Notes: generated by a model from the sequence alone, not told the origin. A stretch of DNA of 64,000 nt from Rhizobium sp. LC145 (GCF_001005825.1 NZ_LBHV01000011.1:94684-158683), one strand, 5' to 3'; positions 24,378 to 33,732 are shown, counted from the stretch's first letter. Numbers and translations are program-made.

Positions 24378-24519
24378 CGGCGCCGCATATGAAATAATAC
24401 CCGGAAGCTCCGGACATGCTCCCTGCTTTGCTAGGTGTGAGGAGTAATGTTGGCAAAATGGCTCTAGTAGCAGTTTTAAGATAGGCGCCCTGTCCGGCCC
24501 GAGCGCGGCCGTCGTTCCA

Positions 24520-24660
24520 TGGGCGCTGATCGTGACGGCCGCTGAGGAAGCTGTCCCCCCTTCGGAATGCCGGGTGCTTCAGAGCTAGGCGATGGATTTG
24601 CAGCGCCTGCTGGGCAAGAAGACAGTGGAGAGTGAAATCCTTAAGGAGGCCGCCAATTGA
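24520..24660 (+). pseudogene. IS3-family OrfA C-terminal remnant
   Basis: The translation VTAAEEAVPPSECRVLQS, an in-frame stop, then MDLQRLLGKKTVESEILKEA matches the end of IS3 (IS2-type) OrfA, whose usual form is RELQRLLGKKTMExEILKEA. The start of OrfA and all of OrfB are missing. It marks past insertion and deletion beside the MarR cassette. Confidence 0.65.
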
Positions 24661-24678
24661 TTGGATGATCTCGACATC

Positions 24679-25158
24679 CTAGGTGGCTTCCGGCTCTTCG
24701 TTTACAGCATCGGCAAACTTGCGCATGAGGCGTACAAGTTCGTCGACGTCGTGCTGGTTCCAAGATTTGAAGACCGAGCGAGCAAGCTTCTCTCGCGCTG
24801 CATCGATCTTGTCCGTCATCGCCTTGCCCTTCATCGTGACGACAACCTCATTGACCCGCTTGTCGGTGGCGCTCTGCCTGCGCTCGACTAAATCGAGACT
24901 TTCCAGTTTCGTCACCTGCCGGCTGACCGTGCTGTAATCGCGGCCAGTTCCGTCGGCAAGTTCCACTATACCAATTGGGCCCCGTCGCTCGATTCCCACC
25001 AGCAGTGGAAATAGCGCCCGGTCAAGCGCGATTCCGGCCTCCCTTACCATCTGCTCATCGCGCTGGGGACGGTTCATCAGAGTAACGATATCGATCAACG
25101 CATCATGGAGTTGGCGTATCTGATGGCGCTCGATATGTGTATTTTTCACATTCTTCAT
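24679..25158 (-). CDS. MarR-family transcriptional regulator
   Basis: MarR-type winged-helix regulator of 159 aa. The recognition region is VELADGTGRDYSTVSRQVTKLESLDLVERRQSATDKR, with the wing ending VVVTMKGKAM. It is divergent from a flavin monooxygenase and a drug exporter, separated by a 52-base gap with a palindrome at 25180-25200. This is the usual arrangement for a repressor relieved by a phenolic or antibiotic ligand. Confidence 0.92.
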   Translation of the reverse strand: MKNVKNTHIERHQIRQLHDALIDIVTLMNRPQRDEQMVREAGIALDRALFPLLVGIERRGPIGIVELADGTGRDYSTVSRQVTKLESLDLVERRQSATDKRVNEVVVTMKGKAMTDKIDAAREKLARSVFKSWNQHDVDELVRLMRKFADAVNEEPEAT

Positions 25159-25200
25159 TGACGGTTTCCGGTTTGTACATTATGTGCATATTACACATAA
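25158..25200 (+). promoter_or_regulatory. Monooxygenase promoter with MarR operator
   Basis: TTATGTG-N7-CACATAA (25180-25200) is a perfect 7-base dyad directly before the RBS AAGGAG. TTGACG at 25158-25163, overlapping the marR start codon, could be a -35 box with TATGTG at 25181 as -10. The dyad would then block the promoter when MarR binds. Confidence 0.6.
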
Positions 25201-25210
25201 GGAGATCGAC

Positions 25211-26722
25211 ATGACAAATGATTTTGCGGCAGATGTGCTCATCTGCGGCGCGGGAGCGGCTGGCCTGACGCTAGGGATCGAGCTTGCACGGCGAGGGATA
25301 TCTTTCCGGCTGATCGAGAAGATGATCCAACCCTTTCCTGGTTCGCGTGGGAAGGGGATACAGCCTAGGACGCAGGAAATTTTCGAGGACATTGGAATCC
25401 TGGACAAGGTGGTTGCCGCCGGGGGCATCTATCCGCCTTTGCACGAGTATCAGGACGATGGCACCTATGTGGAAAAGAACCCGATTGAGAATGTGGACCC
25501 GGCACCCGCTGAGCCCTACCACATTCCGCTGATGATCCCGCAGTTTCTCACGGAAAGGATCATGCGAGAACGGTTGAGGGAGTTCGGACGTCAGGTCGAG
25601 TTCGGTTTTCAGCTGTGCAGTTTTGAACAAAACCAGGATGGGGTCGTTGCGCGGATCGCTGGACCGGACGGCGAGAAGGCAATTCGTACTCGCTATCTTA
25701 TCGGAGCGGACGGAGGCCGAAGCTTCGTGCGTGGCGCGCTGGACATCAATTTTCCGGGCAAGACGTTAGGCGCGCGTGCGGTGGTGGCAGATGTTGCGCT
25801 GACGGGACTTAGTCGCGACGCCTGGCATCAGTTCAATCAAGGGGACATGGAAAGAATGGTTCATGTTTGCCCGCTTGCCGGAACCGATCTTTTCCAGATT
25901 CAGGCACCCATTCCGCTGGAGGGAGAATTCGACCTCTCGGCGGACGGGCTCGGAAGGATGATCAGCGAGCGGACAGGCCGCGACGACGTTCAGGTGCATT
26001 CGGTGACGTGGGTATCTGCCTATATGATGAACGCCCGGCTTGCAGACCGGTACCGGGTTGGCCGGGTGTTCCTTGTTGGCGATGCCGCGCATATCCATCC
26101 GCCGACGGGTGGCCAGGGACTGAATACCAGCGTTCAGGATGCTTATAATCTAGGGTGGAAGCTGGCCGCGGTGCTCGATGGCGCGCCGGATCGCCTGCTC
26201 GACAGCTACGAAGATGAGCGGCGCCCCGTCGCAGAAGCGGTACTTGGTCTATCCAGCCGTCTGCTCGATGCGCAGAAGCGAGGTGAGATGCGGCGTGGCC
26301 GCGAGGTGCACCAGCTCGATATTGGCTATACAGGATCCCTTCTCTCGGGCGAGATCAGTGCACGCAGCGGGAGCCTCCGTGCGGGAGACCGCGCGCCGGA
26401 CGCCCCGTTCAAGGGTGCGGCGGGCCAGCCGGCGCGGCTGTTTCAGCTTTTTCAGGGGCCTCATTGGACACTGCTCGTGCACGGACCACGACCTGAGGGC
26501 CTCACGCCACGTCCGGGGCTTCGCATTCACAGCGTCGGTCCTCGAGGCGACATCGTCGACCAGTGGGGACACATACGCGGCGCCTATGAGATGGAACCAG
26601 GGGAATGCGTACTGATCCGTCCGGACGGCTATGTCGGCGCAACCTTTTGTGCCAACCATGCTGCGAAGCTGGAGATCTATCTGGATCGCGTCGGTCTGAG
26701 CAGTATCGAGGAAGCAGTCTGA
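25211..26722 (+). CDS. FAD-dependent aromatic monooxygenase (PheA/TfdB type)
   Basis: Class A flavoprotein monooxygenase of 503 aa that uses NAD(P)H and O2 to hydroxylate aromatic substrates. The FAD-binding GxGxxG motif is GAGAAGLTLGIELARRG, the DG motif is GADGGRSFVRGAL, and the GD motif is VFLVGDAAHIHPPTGGQGLNTSVQDAYNLGWKL. The C-terminal thioredoxin-like domain of this group follows (about 380-500). I chose ATG at 25211 because AAGGAG lies seven bases before it. Homologues include phenol hydroxylases and antibiotic-inactivating enzymes such as rifampicin and tetracycline monooxygenases; the substrate here cannot be named. It overlaps the MFS gene by one base. Confidence 0.9.
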   Translation: MTNDFAADVLICGAGAAGLTLGIELARRGISFRLIEKMIQPFPGSRGKGIQPRTQEIFEDIGILDKVVAAGGIYPPLHEYQDDGTYVEKNPIENVDPAPAEPYHIPLMIPQFLTERIMRERLREFGRQVEFGFQLCSFEQNQDGVVARIAGPDGEKAIRTRYLIGADGGRSFVRGALDINFPGKTLGARAVVADVALTGLSRDAWHQFNQGDMERMVHVCPLAGTDLFQIQAPIPLEGEFDLSADGLGRMISERTGRDDVQVHSVTWVSAYMMNARLADRYRVGRVFLVGDAAHIHPPTGGQGLNTSVQDAYNLGWKLAAVLDGAPDRLLDSYEDERRPVAEAVLGLSSRLLDAQKRGEMRRGREVHQLDIGYTGSLLSGEISARSGSLRAGDRAPDAPFKGAAGQPARLFQLFQGPHWTLLVHGPRPEGLTPRPGLRIHSVGPRGDIVDQWGHIRGAYEMEPGECVLIRPDGYVGATFCANHAAKLEIYLDRVGLSSIEEAV

Positions 26723-27975
26723 TGAGCGTCGAAAGGAGCTCTGGGAGCAACTTCACGACGCGGGATAGGCTGGACTTGCGGTTGATGTTGCCGTTGTCTG
26801 CTATTGTGGCACTCTATGCTGCTGGGGTGGGGGCAGTTCTGCCAGTCCTGCCATTCTATCTACGTGAGATGGGAGCGAGCCCCTTCGTCTTCGGGCTTGT
26901 CCTTTCCACCGAAGCGCTCAGCCAGTCCGCGGCATCGCCTTTGCTGGGCCAGCTCTCCGACCGATTTGGTCGCAAGCGGGTCCTAATGGCGAGCCAGGCG
27001 GTGGCGATGGTCAGCCTTTTGCTGCTTGCTCTTGCGCAAAGCATCTTCATTGTCGTTCTGGCTCGCTTCCTGTTCGGTCTGACAGCTGGAAACTTCTCGG
27101 CAGCGGCCGCTTACGCAGCAGACAATAGTACGGTGGCGACACGACGACAGGCGATCGGCGTCGTAAGCGCCAGTCTCGGTCTCGGGGCAATTGTCGGTGC
27201 AGGCATCTCGAGCGTTTTGTCTGAAACCTCGTTGACCGCCCCGATTTATATGGCTTTGGCTCTGGCTGCTTCCGGCCTCCTCGTGACAATCGTTTGCCTG
27301 AAAGAACGCAAGGCCATAGGGCGGAATCCCGCAAAGGTCGGTAGAGAGAAAATCTCGTTGCGCGCTGTCACAAGCTCACCTGTGATGCGTGTCCTTTTCG
27401 TTATTATGCTGTGCCACTTCTTCGCTTACGGAATGTATGTCTCGCAGCTTCCGAATTTTCTTGCCGATAGGTTCGTTTGGGATGGGCACCCTCTTGGTCC
27501 ACGGGAGTTCAGCTATCTCATAGCCGCTGACGGTGCGATTAACATTCTCGTCCAGCTTTTTCTCCTCGGGTGGCTCGGTCGGTCTGTATCCGAGCGCCAA
27601 TTGATCATCCTGATTTTTGGTCTCATCGCTACCGGCGTCGTGACCGCTGGGCTGGCGAACACGATTTTCCTTCTGGCCTTTGCCGTGATGTGCGTCAGCA
27701 TAGGCGATGCTCTTGCAAAGCCTACCTACCTCGGGGCTCTGTCTGTCCACGTCCCTTCTGAACGGCAAGGAGTTGTCATGGGTACGGGGCAAGCGCTGGT
27801 AGCAGTAACAGATATCGTCTCGCCGGCATTCGCTGGTTTGATTCTTGGTTGGGGCTTCTATGGGGCGTGGATCGGAACTGTGGTGGCAATCGCCATAATC
27901 GGAGCTGTGATCGCCGCCACCCGCCTTCCCCGCCAGATGGAGCGAGAAAGAGTTCTCTCTGGACCGCCTCTATAA
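26722..27975 (+). CDS. MFS drug exporter (DHA1, TetA-like)
   Basis: Major facilitator exporter of 417 aa with about 12 membrane segments. Motif A between TM2 and TM3 is GQLSDRFGRKRVL, and the N-terminal TM1 has GVGAVLPVLPFYLREMG, both typical of the DHA1 (H+ antiporter) drug-efflux group near TetA. Its ATG overlaps the monooxygenase stop (ATGA), so the two proteins are made together. It should export the compound modified or sensed by this cassette. A longer reading frame starting at 26605 lies inside the upstream gene and is rejected. Confidence 0.9.
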   Translation: MSVERSSGSNFTTRDRLDLRLMLPLSAIVALYAAGVGAVLPVLPFYLREMGASPFVFGLVLSTEALSQSAASPLLGQLSDRFGRKRVLMASQAVAMVSLLLLALAQSIFIVVLARFLFGLTAGNFSAAAAYAADNSTVATRRQAIGVVSASLGLGAIVGAGISSVLSETSLTAPIYMALALAASGLLVTIVCLKERKAIGRNPAKVGREKISLRAVTSSPVMRVLFVIMLCHFFAYGMYVSQLPNFLADRFVWDGHPLGPREFSYLIAADGAINILVQLFLLGWLGRSVSERQLIILIFGLIATGVVTAGLANTIFLLAFAVMCVSIGDALAKPTYLGALSVHVPSERQGVVMGTGQALVAVTDIVSPAFAGLILGWGFYGAWIGTVVAIAIIGAVIAATRLPRQMERERVLSGPPL

Positions 27976-28168
27976 CCAAGCTCGGGGTGGGAGGGCGACA
28001 TTCATGAGGCGTCAATGGTTGTTCGCTCGTCCTTCGACAGGTGACGCAAAGACCGGTCAGGAACCGCTCGCTTATCAGCTTCTTCTCGAAACCCACGGTG
28101 TCGTCGCCCGGATAGCCGATCGGATGGCTTAGCGCGCGGGATCACATATATGTATGATTTTTATCGGC

Positions 28169-28945
28169 TCATCTTGACCTTTCAGCGAGTTCGGAGGCCC
28201 TTCGCGCCCGCCGCAGGGCATCCGTCATCTCGCTCCGGGCAACGCCGATGAGCTGCTCCATCGCGTGGCGGGCAGCTTCGGGCCGCCGCATCCGAATGGC
28301 TTCGAGCACGTCCTGATGCGTGAGGATCGCCTGCTCGTGCGATTGGCTGGCGCGGTTGGTCAGCCGGAAGCTTGCGAGCAGGGCCGCGCGGATGGCGCTG
28401 GCGAACTGGCGATAGACCCAGTTGCCGCTGGCGTTGATGATTGCCGTATGGAACTCGAGGTCGGCGCGGCTCCAGGCTTCGTTGTCGCGCGAGTTTGCCT
28501 CCACCATGTCCTCGAAGGCCTTTGAGATCTGGTAGAGTTGCCTTGCATTGGCGTTTGCGGCCGCCTGCGCAGCGGCGGCGGGCTCCAGCAACTGCCTTGC
28601 ATCGATCAGCGAGGAATAGAAGGCGTCATCGGCCCCGACCGCCAGCATCACGTCGAGGACGATCGGATCGAGATAATTCCAGTTCTCGCGCGGCAGCACG
28701 ATCGTTCCCGCCCGGGTGCGGGACCGCACCATGCCGAGTGCCGAAAGATACTGCATGGCCTCGCGCAGGCTGGTGCGGCTGACGCCAAACCTCTCCGTTA
28801 GCTCCGCCTCGTTCGGAAGCGTGGAGCTTTCCGGGAAAGTGCCGGAGACGATCATCTCGACAAGCTGCTGGAGAAGTGCCTCCCTCACGCTGCGTTTGCC
28901 GCGCTGGGCGATCGGTGCACCGTGCTCCGTCAATATCCGCGTCAT
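28169..28945 (-). CDS. GntR/FadR-family regulator of the sugar operon
   Basis: Regulator of 258 aa: an N-terminal GntR winged helix (REALLQQLVEMIVSGTFPESSTLPNEAELTERFGVSRTSLREAMQYLSALGMV) and a C-terminal FCD ligand domain (LIDARQLLEPAAAAQAA, DLEFHTAIINASGNWVYRQF). The FCD metal-site residues Asp and His are present (DLEFH). I chose ATG at 28945; an upstream extension to 29062 has no RBS. It is divergent from the ABC operon at 29161, with an operator dyad in the gap. The effector is probably a sugar acid from that pathway. Confidence 0.88.
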   Translation of the reverse strand: MTRILTEHGAPIAQRGKRSVREALLQQLVEMIVSGTFPESSTLPNEAELTERFGVSRTSLREAMQYLSALGMVRSRTRAGTIVLPRENWNYLDPIVLDVMLAVGADDAFYSSLIDARQLLEPAAAAQAAANANARQLYQISKAFEDMVEANSRDNEAWSRADLEFHTAIINASGNWVYRQFASAIRAALLASFRLTNRASQSHEQAILTHQDVLEAIRMRRPEAARHAMEQLIGVARSEMTDALRRARRASELAERSR

Positions 28946-29080
28946 GGTCTGCTCTGATCCCCTTGCTTGTTCCCGCAGCCAGCACGCGTGATCCGGAAAG
29001 TCCTCGACCCGGGATCGGCCTTCTGCGCCGAATTGCAATCGGTAATATGAATGATCCGGCATTTGCGATCAAATCTTAAA

Positions 29081-29124
29081 ATAAATCGTATTTATATTGA
29101 CATTTGTCGGACGGCTTCTAATCT
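29081..29124 (+). promoter_or_regulatory. Promoter and operator of the sugar ABC operon
   Basis: TTGACA (29097-29102) and TAATCT (29119-29124), 16 bases apart, form a good sigma-70 promoter 37 bases before the substrate-binding gene. ATAAATCGTATTTAT (29081-29095), a dyad with 3-base centre, abuts the -35 box and is the likely site of the divergent GntR regulator. Confidence 0.65.
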
Positions 29125-29160
29125 GGCCCGCATCGAGACCGATAAACGAGGGAGGAAGGG

Positions 29161-30132
29161 ATGAAACTTTCGAAACACGCCGCATTGCTGGTGGCGGCCG
29201 TACTGACCGGCGCCACGACCGTCGCGGCGCAGGAGGACCTGAAGGTCGGCGCCATCTACATGGATGCGCAGGGCTTTTATGCCGGCGTGCGCAAAGGCAT
29301 TCAGACCGGCGCTGCCGAGGCCGGCCGCAAGCTCGATATCGTCGAGACCAATGCTCAGGGCGATGTCAGCAAGGAATCGTCCTTCATCGATTCACTGATC
29401 TCCGCCGGCGTGCAGGCAATCATCGTCTCGCCGGTTTCCGCTGATGGCTCCTATCGCGCCATCCGCCGAGCACATGACGCCGGGATTCCGGTGGTCTGCT
29501 ACAATACCTGCCTCAATGACGAGGACATGAAGGAATACATCTCGGCCTATGCGGTCGGCGACCCCTTCGAGTTCGGCTATAAGCTCGGCGATGTCGCGGC
29601 GGACTATTTCATTGCCGAAAAGAACGAAGCGCCGAAGATCGCTGTCTTGAACTGCGAATTCGTCGAGGTTTGCGTGACAAGACGCAAGGGCTTCGAGGAG
29701 GCGCTGAAGGCCCAGGTGCCGGGTGCGCAGATCGTCGCCAACCAGGAAGGCGCGGTTCTCGACAAGGCGGTTTCCGTCGCGAGCACCATGCTGTCCTCCA
29801 ATCCGGATATCGACGCCTTCTTCGGTGAGGCGGGCGGTGCCACACTCGGGGCGGCACGTGCCGTGAAAAGCCAGGGCAAGACCGGCGAGGTCGTCGTCTT
29901 CGGCGGCGACATGACGACCGAGATCGCCCAGGAGCTTGCCGATTTCTCGATCATCAAGGCAGTCGTTGACATTTCCGGCCAGGGCCTCGGCAAGCTTGCG
30001 CTGGCGCAGGCGATCAAGTCGATCGACGGCGAGCCGCCGGAAGGCATCAAGGTTCCCTACGACATCGACGTCTACAAGTCTTCCGAGGACGGCAAGGCCT
30101 GGCTCGAGGCGCATGCCGACGGCATCCCCTGA
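29161..30132 (+). CDS. Sugar ABC transporter, periplasmic binding protein (RbsB-like)
   Basis: Periplasmic binding protein of 323 aa, signal peptide about residues 1-23 (ending TVAAQ). It has the type I fold of the ribose/galactose-binding family (Peripla_BP_4): KVGAIYMDAQGFYAGVRKGIQTGA, ISAGVQAIIVSPVSADGSYRAIRRAHDAGIPVV, and GEVVVFGGDMTTE. It delivers a pentose, hexose or related compound to the RbsA/RbsC-type components that follow. The downstream enzymes point to a sugar oxidised to an aldonate. First gene of the operon, with GGAGGAAGGG before ATG. Confidence 0.93.
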   Translation: MKLSKHAALLVAAVLTGATTVAAQEDLKVGAIYMDAQGFYAGVRKGIQTGAAEAGRKLDIVETNAQGDVSKESSFIDSLISAGVQAIIVSPVSADGSYRAIRRAHDAGIPVVCYNTCLNDEDMKEYISAYAVGDPFEFGYKLGDVAADYFIAEKNEAPKIAVLNCEFVEVCVTRRKGFEEALKAQVPGAQIVANQEGAVLDKAVSVASTMLSSNPDIDAFFGEAGGATLGAARAVKSQGKTGEVVVFGGDMTTEIAQELADFSIIKAVVDISGQGLGKLALAQAIKSIDGEPPEGIKVPYDIDVYKSSEDGKAWLEAHADGIP

Positions 30133-30146
30133 TCGTTCGTCCTGAT

Positions 30147-30238
30147 TGCCGGCTCCGACTGCCGGCATGTATCGCCGAGGCCTCTCACGCGCCGCCCCGA
30201 GAGCCAACATGGGAAGAGGCCGCCGGAGGTCCGGCGGC
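30147..30238 (+). other. Two hairpins between binding-protein and ATPase genes
   Basis: The first stem is TGCCGGC-N7-GCCGGCA (30147-30167) and the second GCCGCCGGA-GG-TCCGGCGGC (30219-30238), within the 128-base gap. Neither has a U tract. Such stems typically protect the abundant binding-protein mRNA from 3' decay and reduce expression of the downstream genes. Confidence 0.6.
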
Positions 30239-30260
30239 ATCGCTCGCAACGGAAAGACCG

Positions 30261-31787
30261 ATGACTACTGTTTCTGAGATAGGACAGGCTGCCGTTCCCG
30301 CCGTCGCGTCGCTAAAAGGATGCACGCGCCGCTATCCCGGTGTGCTTGCACTCGACAGCGCCACTTTCGACGTCGCGCCGGGCGAGGTGAGGGCGCTGCT
30401 CGGCAAGAACGGCGCCGGAAAATCGACACTGATCCGAATGCTGACGGGTGCGGAAATTCCCGACAGCGGAACGGTGCTGATCGATGGCGCCGAGCTTACT
30501 CACACCGGCTCAGGGCGGGCGCAAGAATCCTTCGAGAAGGGCGTGCGCGTCGTCTATCAGGAGCTCAGCCTGGTGCCCGGTATGACATTGGCCGAGAACC
30601 TTTTCCTCGGGCGCTGGCCGCGCAAGGGTGGCGTCATTCAATATGCGGCCATGGAAGCGGAAGCCTCCGAGGCGATGGCCAGGCTCGGTCTCGACCTGCC
30701 GCCCGACCGGCTGGTGGCGGGCCTGAGCCCTGCCGAACGGCAGTTGCTGGAGATCGCCCGCGCCATGCTCGGCAAACCGAAGCTCGTCATTCTCGACGAG
30801 CCGACGAGTTCGCTCGCTGCGGCCGAGGCGGAAAAGGTGATGGCTGCCGTGACCCGGGTGGCCGCGCAGGGCATTGCGGTCATCTATGTCAGCCACCGGA
30901 TGAACGAGATCCGCCAGATTGCCCATTCGGCGACGATCATGCGGGATGGCCGGATCATCGACACGGTCGACGTGAAGGGCGCCGATACGCGCGAGATCGT
31001 CCGGCTGATGCTGGGCTCGGAGGCCTCTCAGGCCCCCGTGCTGGAAGACAGGAGCCTTTCAGAAACCGTGCTCGAAGTGAAGGATCTGGCGGTTTGGCCG
31101 AAACTCGCCTCGATTTCGTTTTCGCTGAAAAAGGGAGAGGTGCTCGGCATCGCCGGCCTGCTCGGTTCTGGCCGCACGGAACTCCTGCAAGCGATCATGG
31201 GCGTGCGCCGCTTCGATGCCGGCGACATCCGGGCTGATGGAAAGTCGGTCAAATCCGCCGGCTACAAGGAGATGGTGCGCCGCGGCTTCGGCTACACACC
31301 GGAAAGCCGCAAGGAAGAGGGTATCGTGCCGTTGCTCGGCGTCGACGAAAACACGCTCTCGACGAACTTTGCCGGCGTCAGCACGAACGGCGTTCTTTCC
31401 GCCAGCCGCATGGCGGAAGCGACGCGCAAGATCATCGAGCGGCTTCACATCAAGACGGCGCGAACCGATACGCCGATCGGCACGCTTTCGGGCGGCAACC
31501 AGCAGAAGGTCGTGATCGGCCGCTGGGTCTATGCCGGAAGCCGCGTCATGCTGCTCGACGAGCCGACCCGCGGCGTCGATATCGAGGCGAAGGCGCAGAT
31601 CTACGCGATCATTCGCCAGCTCGCCGCCGAAGGGCGCAGCGTCATCTTCGTCTCCAGCGAGATTGAGGAACTTCCGCTTGTCTGCGACCGGGTGCTCGTC
31701 TTGAGGGACGGCGCGCTGCAGGAAGAATTCAAATCACCCAATATCGATCAGGACAGCCTGATGGCGGCCTGCATTACCGGACATTGA
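30261..31787 (+). CDS. Sugar ABC transporter ATPase, two-domain (RbsA-like)
   Basis: Cytoplasmic ATPase of 508 aa with two ABC domains in one chain, as in RbsA/XylG/MglA. The first domain has an intact Walker A (GKNGAGKST) and Walker B (LVILDEPTSSL), with signature LSPAERQLLEIARA. The second has the degenerate Walker A GLLGSGRTELL expected for this family, and signature LSGGNQQKVVIGRW with LLDEPTRGVD. It energises uptake through the RbsC-like permease. Followed by that gene after 12 bases. Confidence 0.95.
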   Translation: MTTVSEIGQAAVPAVASLKGCTRRYPGVLALDSATFDVAPGEVRALLGKNGAGKSTLIRMLTGAEIPDSGTVLIDGAELTHTGSGRAQESFEKGVRVVYQELSLVPGMTLAENLFLGRWPRKGGVIQYAAMEAEASEAMARLGLDLPPDRLVAGLSPAERQLLEIARAMLGKPKLVILDEPTSSLAAAEAEKVMAAVTRVAAQGIAVIYVSHRMNEIRQIAHSATIMRDGRIIDTVDVKGADTREIVRLMLGSEASQAPVLEDRSLSETVLEVKDLAVWPKLASISFSLKKGEVLGIAGLLGSGRTELLQAIMGVRRFDAGDIRADGKSVKSAGYKEMVRRGFGYTPESRKEEGIVPLLGVDENTLSTNFAGVSTNGVLSASRMAEATRKIIERLHIKTARTDTPIGTLSGGNQQKVVIGRWVYAGSRVMLLDEPTRGVDIEAKAQIYAIIRQLAAEGRSVIFVSSEIEELPLVCDRVLVLRDGALQEEFKSPNIDQDSLMAACITGH

Positions 31788-31799
31788 GGGAGACAGACG

Positions 31800-32807
31800 A
31801 TGTCACTCGATCATGCTGCCAAACAGGCGGCTTCTGAGAAGGCCAAGAAATCGGGCTTCACCTTTTCCCAGCACATGAACGAACTCAGCCTGTTCTTCGC
31901 GATCGCCGTGCTTTACGTGATCTTCGCGTCGACCGCGCCGGGCTTCATGTCGTTCAACAATCAGGTCAACATCCTGCGCGATGCGGCCACGATCGGCATT
32001 GCCGCCTGGGCGGTGACGCTGATCATCATCGCTGGCGAGATCGATGTTAGCGTCGGGCCGATGGTCGCCTTCATCTCCGTCGAGCTCGCCTTCCTTCTGC
32101 AATGGGGCGTTCCCACGCCTGCGGCCTTTGTGCTGGCGATTGCGCTGGGTGCCTTGCTCGGCGCCGTTTCCGGCGTGTTGCGGGCCTATTTCGATGTGCC
32201 TTCATTCGTGGCGACGCTCGGCATGTGGAGCGCGCTGCGCGGCACAGCGCTGTTCGTGACGGACGCGCTGCCGGTCTCGATAGGCCGCAACGACATGCTG
32301 GACGCGCTGGACCGGTCGGTGCTCGGCATTCCACCGGCGGCGATCATCATGCTCGTGCTGTTTGCGGTCTTTGCCTTCGTCAGCCGCAAGACCGCGTTCG
32401 GGCGCTCTGTCTTCGCCATCGGCGGCAATGCGCATGCGGCGTTTCTCAGCGGCATCAGGGTATCGCGTATCCGCGTCGCGCTGTTTGCTATCGGTGGCGC
32501 CATGGCGGCGATCTCCGGTATCCTGTTGGTCTCGCGCCTCGGCTCCGGCAACGCAACGGCCGCCAATGGCCTGGAATTCGACGTCATCGCCGCGGTGGTG
32601 GTCGGCGGCACGGCGCTTTCGGGCGGACGCGGCTCCATGCTCGGCACGCTGCTTGGCGTTCTCGTCATCACGCTCATCGGCAACGGCCTCGTGCTCCTCG
32701 GCATCAATCCGTTCTTCCAGCAGGTCGTGCGCGGCATGATCATCGTCATCGCCGTGCTCGCCAATATCCAGGCGATCAAGCGCAGCCTGTCGCGCAACAA
32801 GGGGTGA
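31800..32807 (+). CDS. Sugar ABC transporter permease (RbsC-like)
   Basis: Inner-membrane permease of 335 aa with 8-10 membrane segments (LSLFFAIAVLYVIFA, FVLAIALGALLGAVSGVLRAYF, VVVGGTALSGGRGSMLGTLLGVLVITLIGNGLVLLGI). The EAA-like coupling loop of the RbsC/BPD_transp_2 family, GGNAHAAFLSGIRVSRIR, and the GGTALSGGRG motif are present. It forms the channel with the RbsA-like ATPase. Its stop lies 8 bases before the next gene. Confidence 0.93.
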   Translation: MSLDHAAKQAASEKAKKSGFTFSQHMNELSLFFAIAVLYVIFASTAPGFMSFNNQVNILRDAATIGIAAWAVTLIIIAGEIDVSVGPMVAFISVELAFLLQWGVPTPAAFVLAIALGALLGAVSGVLRAYFDVPSFVATLGMWSALRGTALFVTDALPVSIGRNDMLDALDRSVLGIPPAAIIMLVLFAVFAFVSRKTAFGRSVFAIGGNAHAAFLSGIRVSRIRVALFAIGGAMAAISGILLVSRLGSGNATAANGLEFDVIAAVVVGGTALSGGRGSMLGTLLGVLVITLIGNGLVLLGINPFFQQVVRGMIIVIAVLANIQAIKRSLSRNKG

Positions 32808-32814
32808 TGGGGCG

Positions 32815-33705
32815 ATGCCGGTCTTGGAATTGAAATCCGGCGCGCTTTCGGCGCGCCTTTCGACCGCCGGCGGGCTGATCCTCGGCTTCCGGAAGGAAGG
32901 CGAGGGGGGCAAGAGCGTGCCGTTGCTGCGGGATGCCCCTGACAATGCCGATGCGCTTTCGTCTTCCTGCTATCCGCTCGTGCCGTTCGGAAACCGCCTG
33001 AAGGAAAATCGTTTCACGTTCGACGGGGAGGAATACCGTTTCAGCCCGAACACGGACTGGGACCCGCACTATCTTCACGGCGAGGGCTGGCAATCGGAGT
33101 GGATCGTCGAAGAGCGCGACGATTATCGGGTGACGATGAGTTTTGCCCATCGCGGCGGTCACACGCCCTATGCCTATTTCACGAGGCAAAGTTTTTTGCT
33201 GACGGGCGATGAACTGCTGCTCACCCTGTCAGTCGAGAACATGGGTGAGAAGCTCCTTCCCTTCGGCCTCGGCTGGCACCCGTATTTTCCGATGACACCG
33301 CAAACGACGCTGTTCGCTCCGGCCCGCAAATTCTGGACCGAGGTCGAAGGCTGGCTGCCTGGTGAGGTGACGGCGATTCCCGAGGATCTCGACTTTAGCG
33401 AGCCGGCGCCGCTGCCGCATCGGTGGGTCAACAATGGCTTCGAGGACTGGTCCGGCGAGGCGGTCATCGCCTGGCCGGAGCACCAGATGCAGCTTCACCT
33501 GACGGCCGATCCGCTGTTTGCGCACGCCTTCGTCTTCGTCTCGGACACGGTTTTCGATCCGCAGTTCAAACGCGATTATTTCTGTTTCGAGCCGATGTCG
33601 CATCTGGCGAACGGCCATAACCTGCCGGATCTAGGCGGGCTCCGGATTCTTGAACCAGGCCAGCAATTATCGGGCAGCATACGGCTTCGGCCGCAGGACC
33701 TGTGA
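32815..33705 (+). CDS. Aldose 1-epimerase (mutarotase) family protein
   Basis: Cytoplasmic galactose-mutarotase-fold protein of 296 aa that interconverts alpha and beta anomers of an aldose. The motifs SSCYPLVPFGNRLKENRF, a catalytic His in GLGWHPYF and FCFEPMSHLANGHN (Glu/His) are visible. It begins 8 bases after the permease stop, so it is in the operon. It would supply the anomer used by the next oxidoreductase. Confidence 0.9.
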   Translation: MPVLELKSGALSARLSTAGGLILGFRKEGEGGKSVPLLRDAPDNADALSSSCYPLVPFGNRLKENRFTFDGEEYRFSPNTDWDPHYLHGEGWQSEWIVEERDDYRVTMSFAHRGGHTPYAYFTRQSFLLTGDELLLTLSVENMGEKLLPFGLGWHPYFPMTPQTTLFAPARKFWTEVEGWLPGEVTAIPEDLDFSEPAPLPHRWVNNGFEDWSGEAVIAWPEHQMQLHLTADPLFAHAFVFVSDTVFDPQFKRDYFCFEPMSHLANGHNLPDLGGLRILEPGQQLSGSIRLRPQDL

Positions 33706-33732
33706 GCATGCGCATATTCCCTAGGAGCAGAA

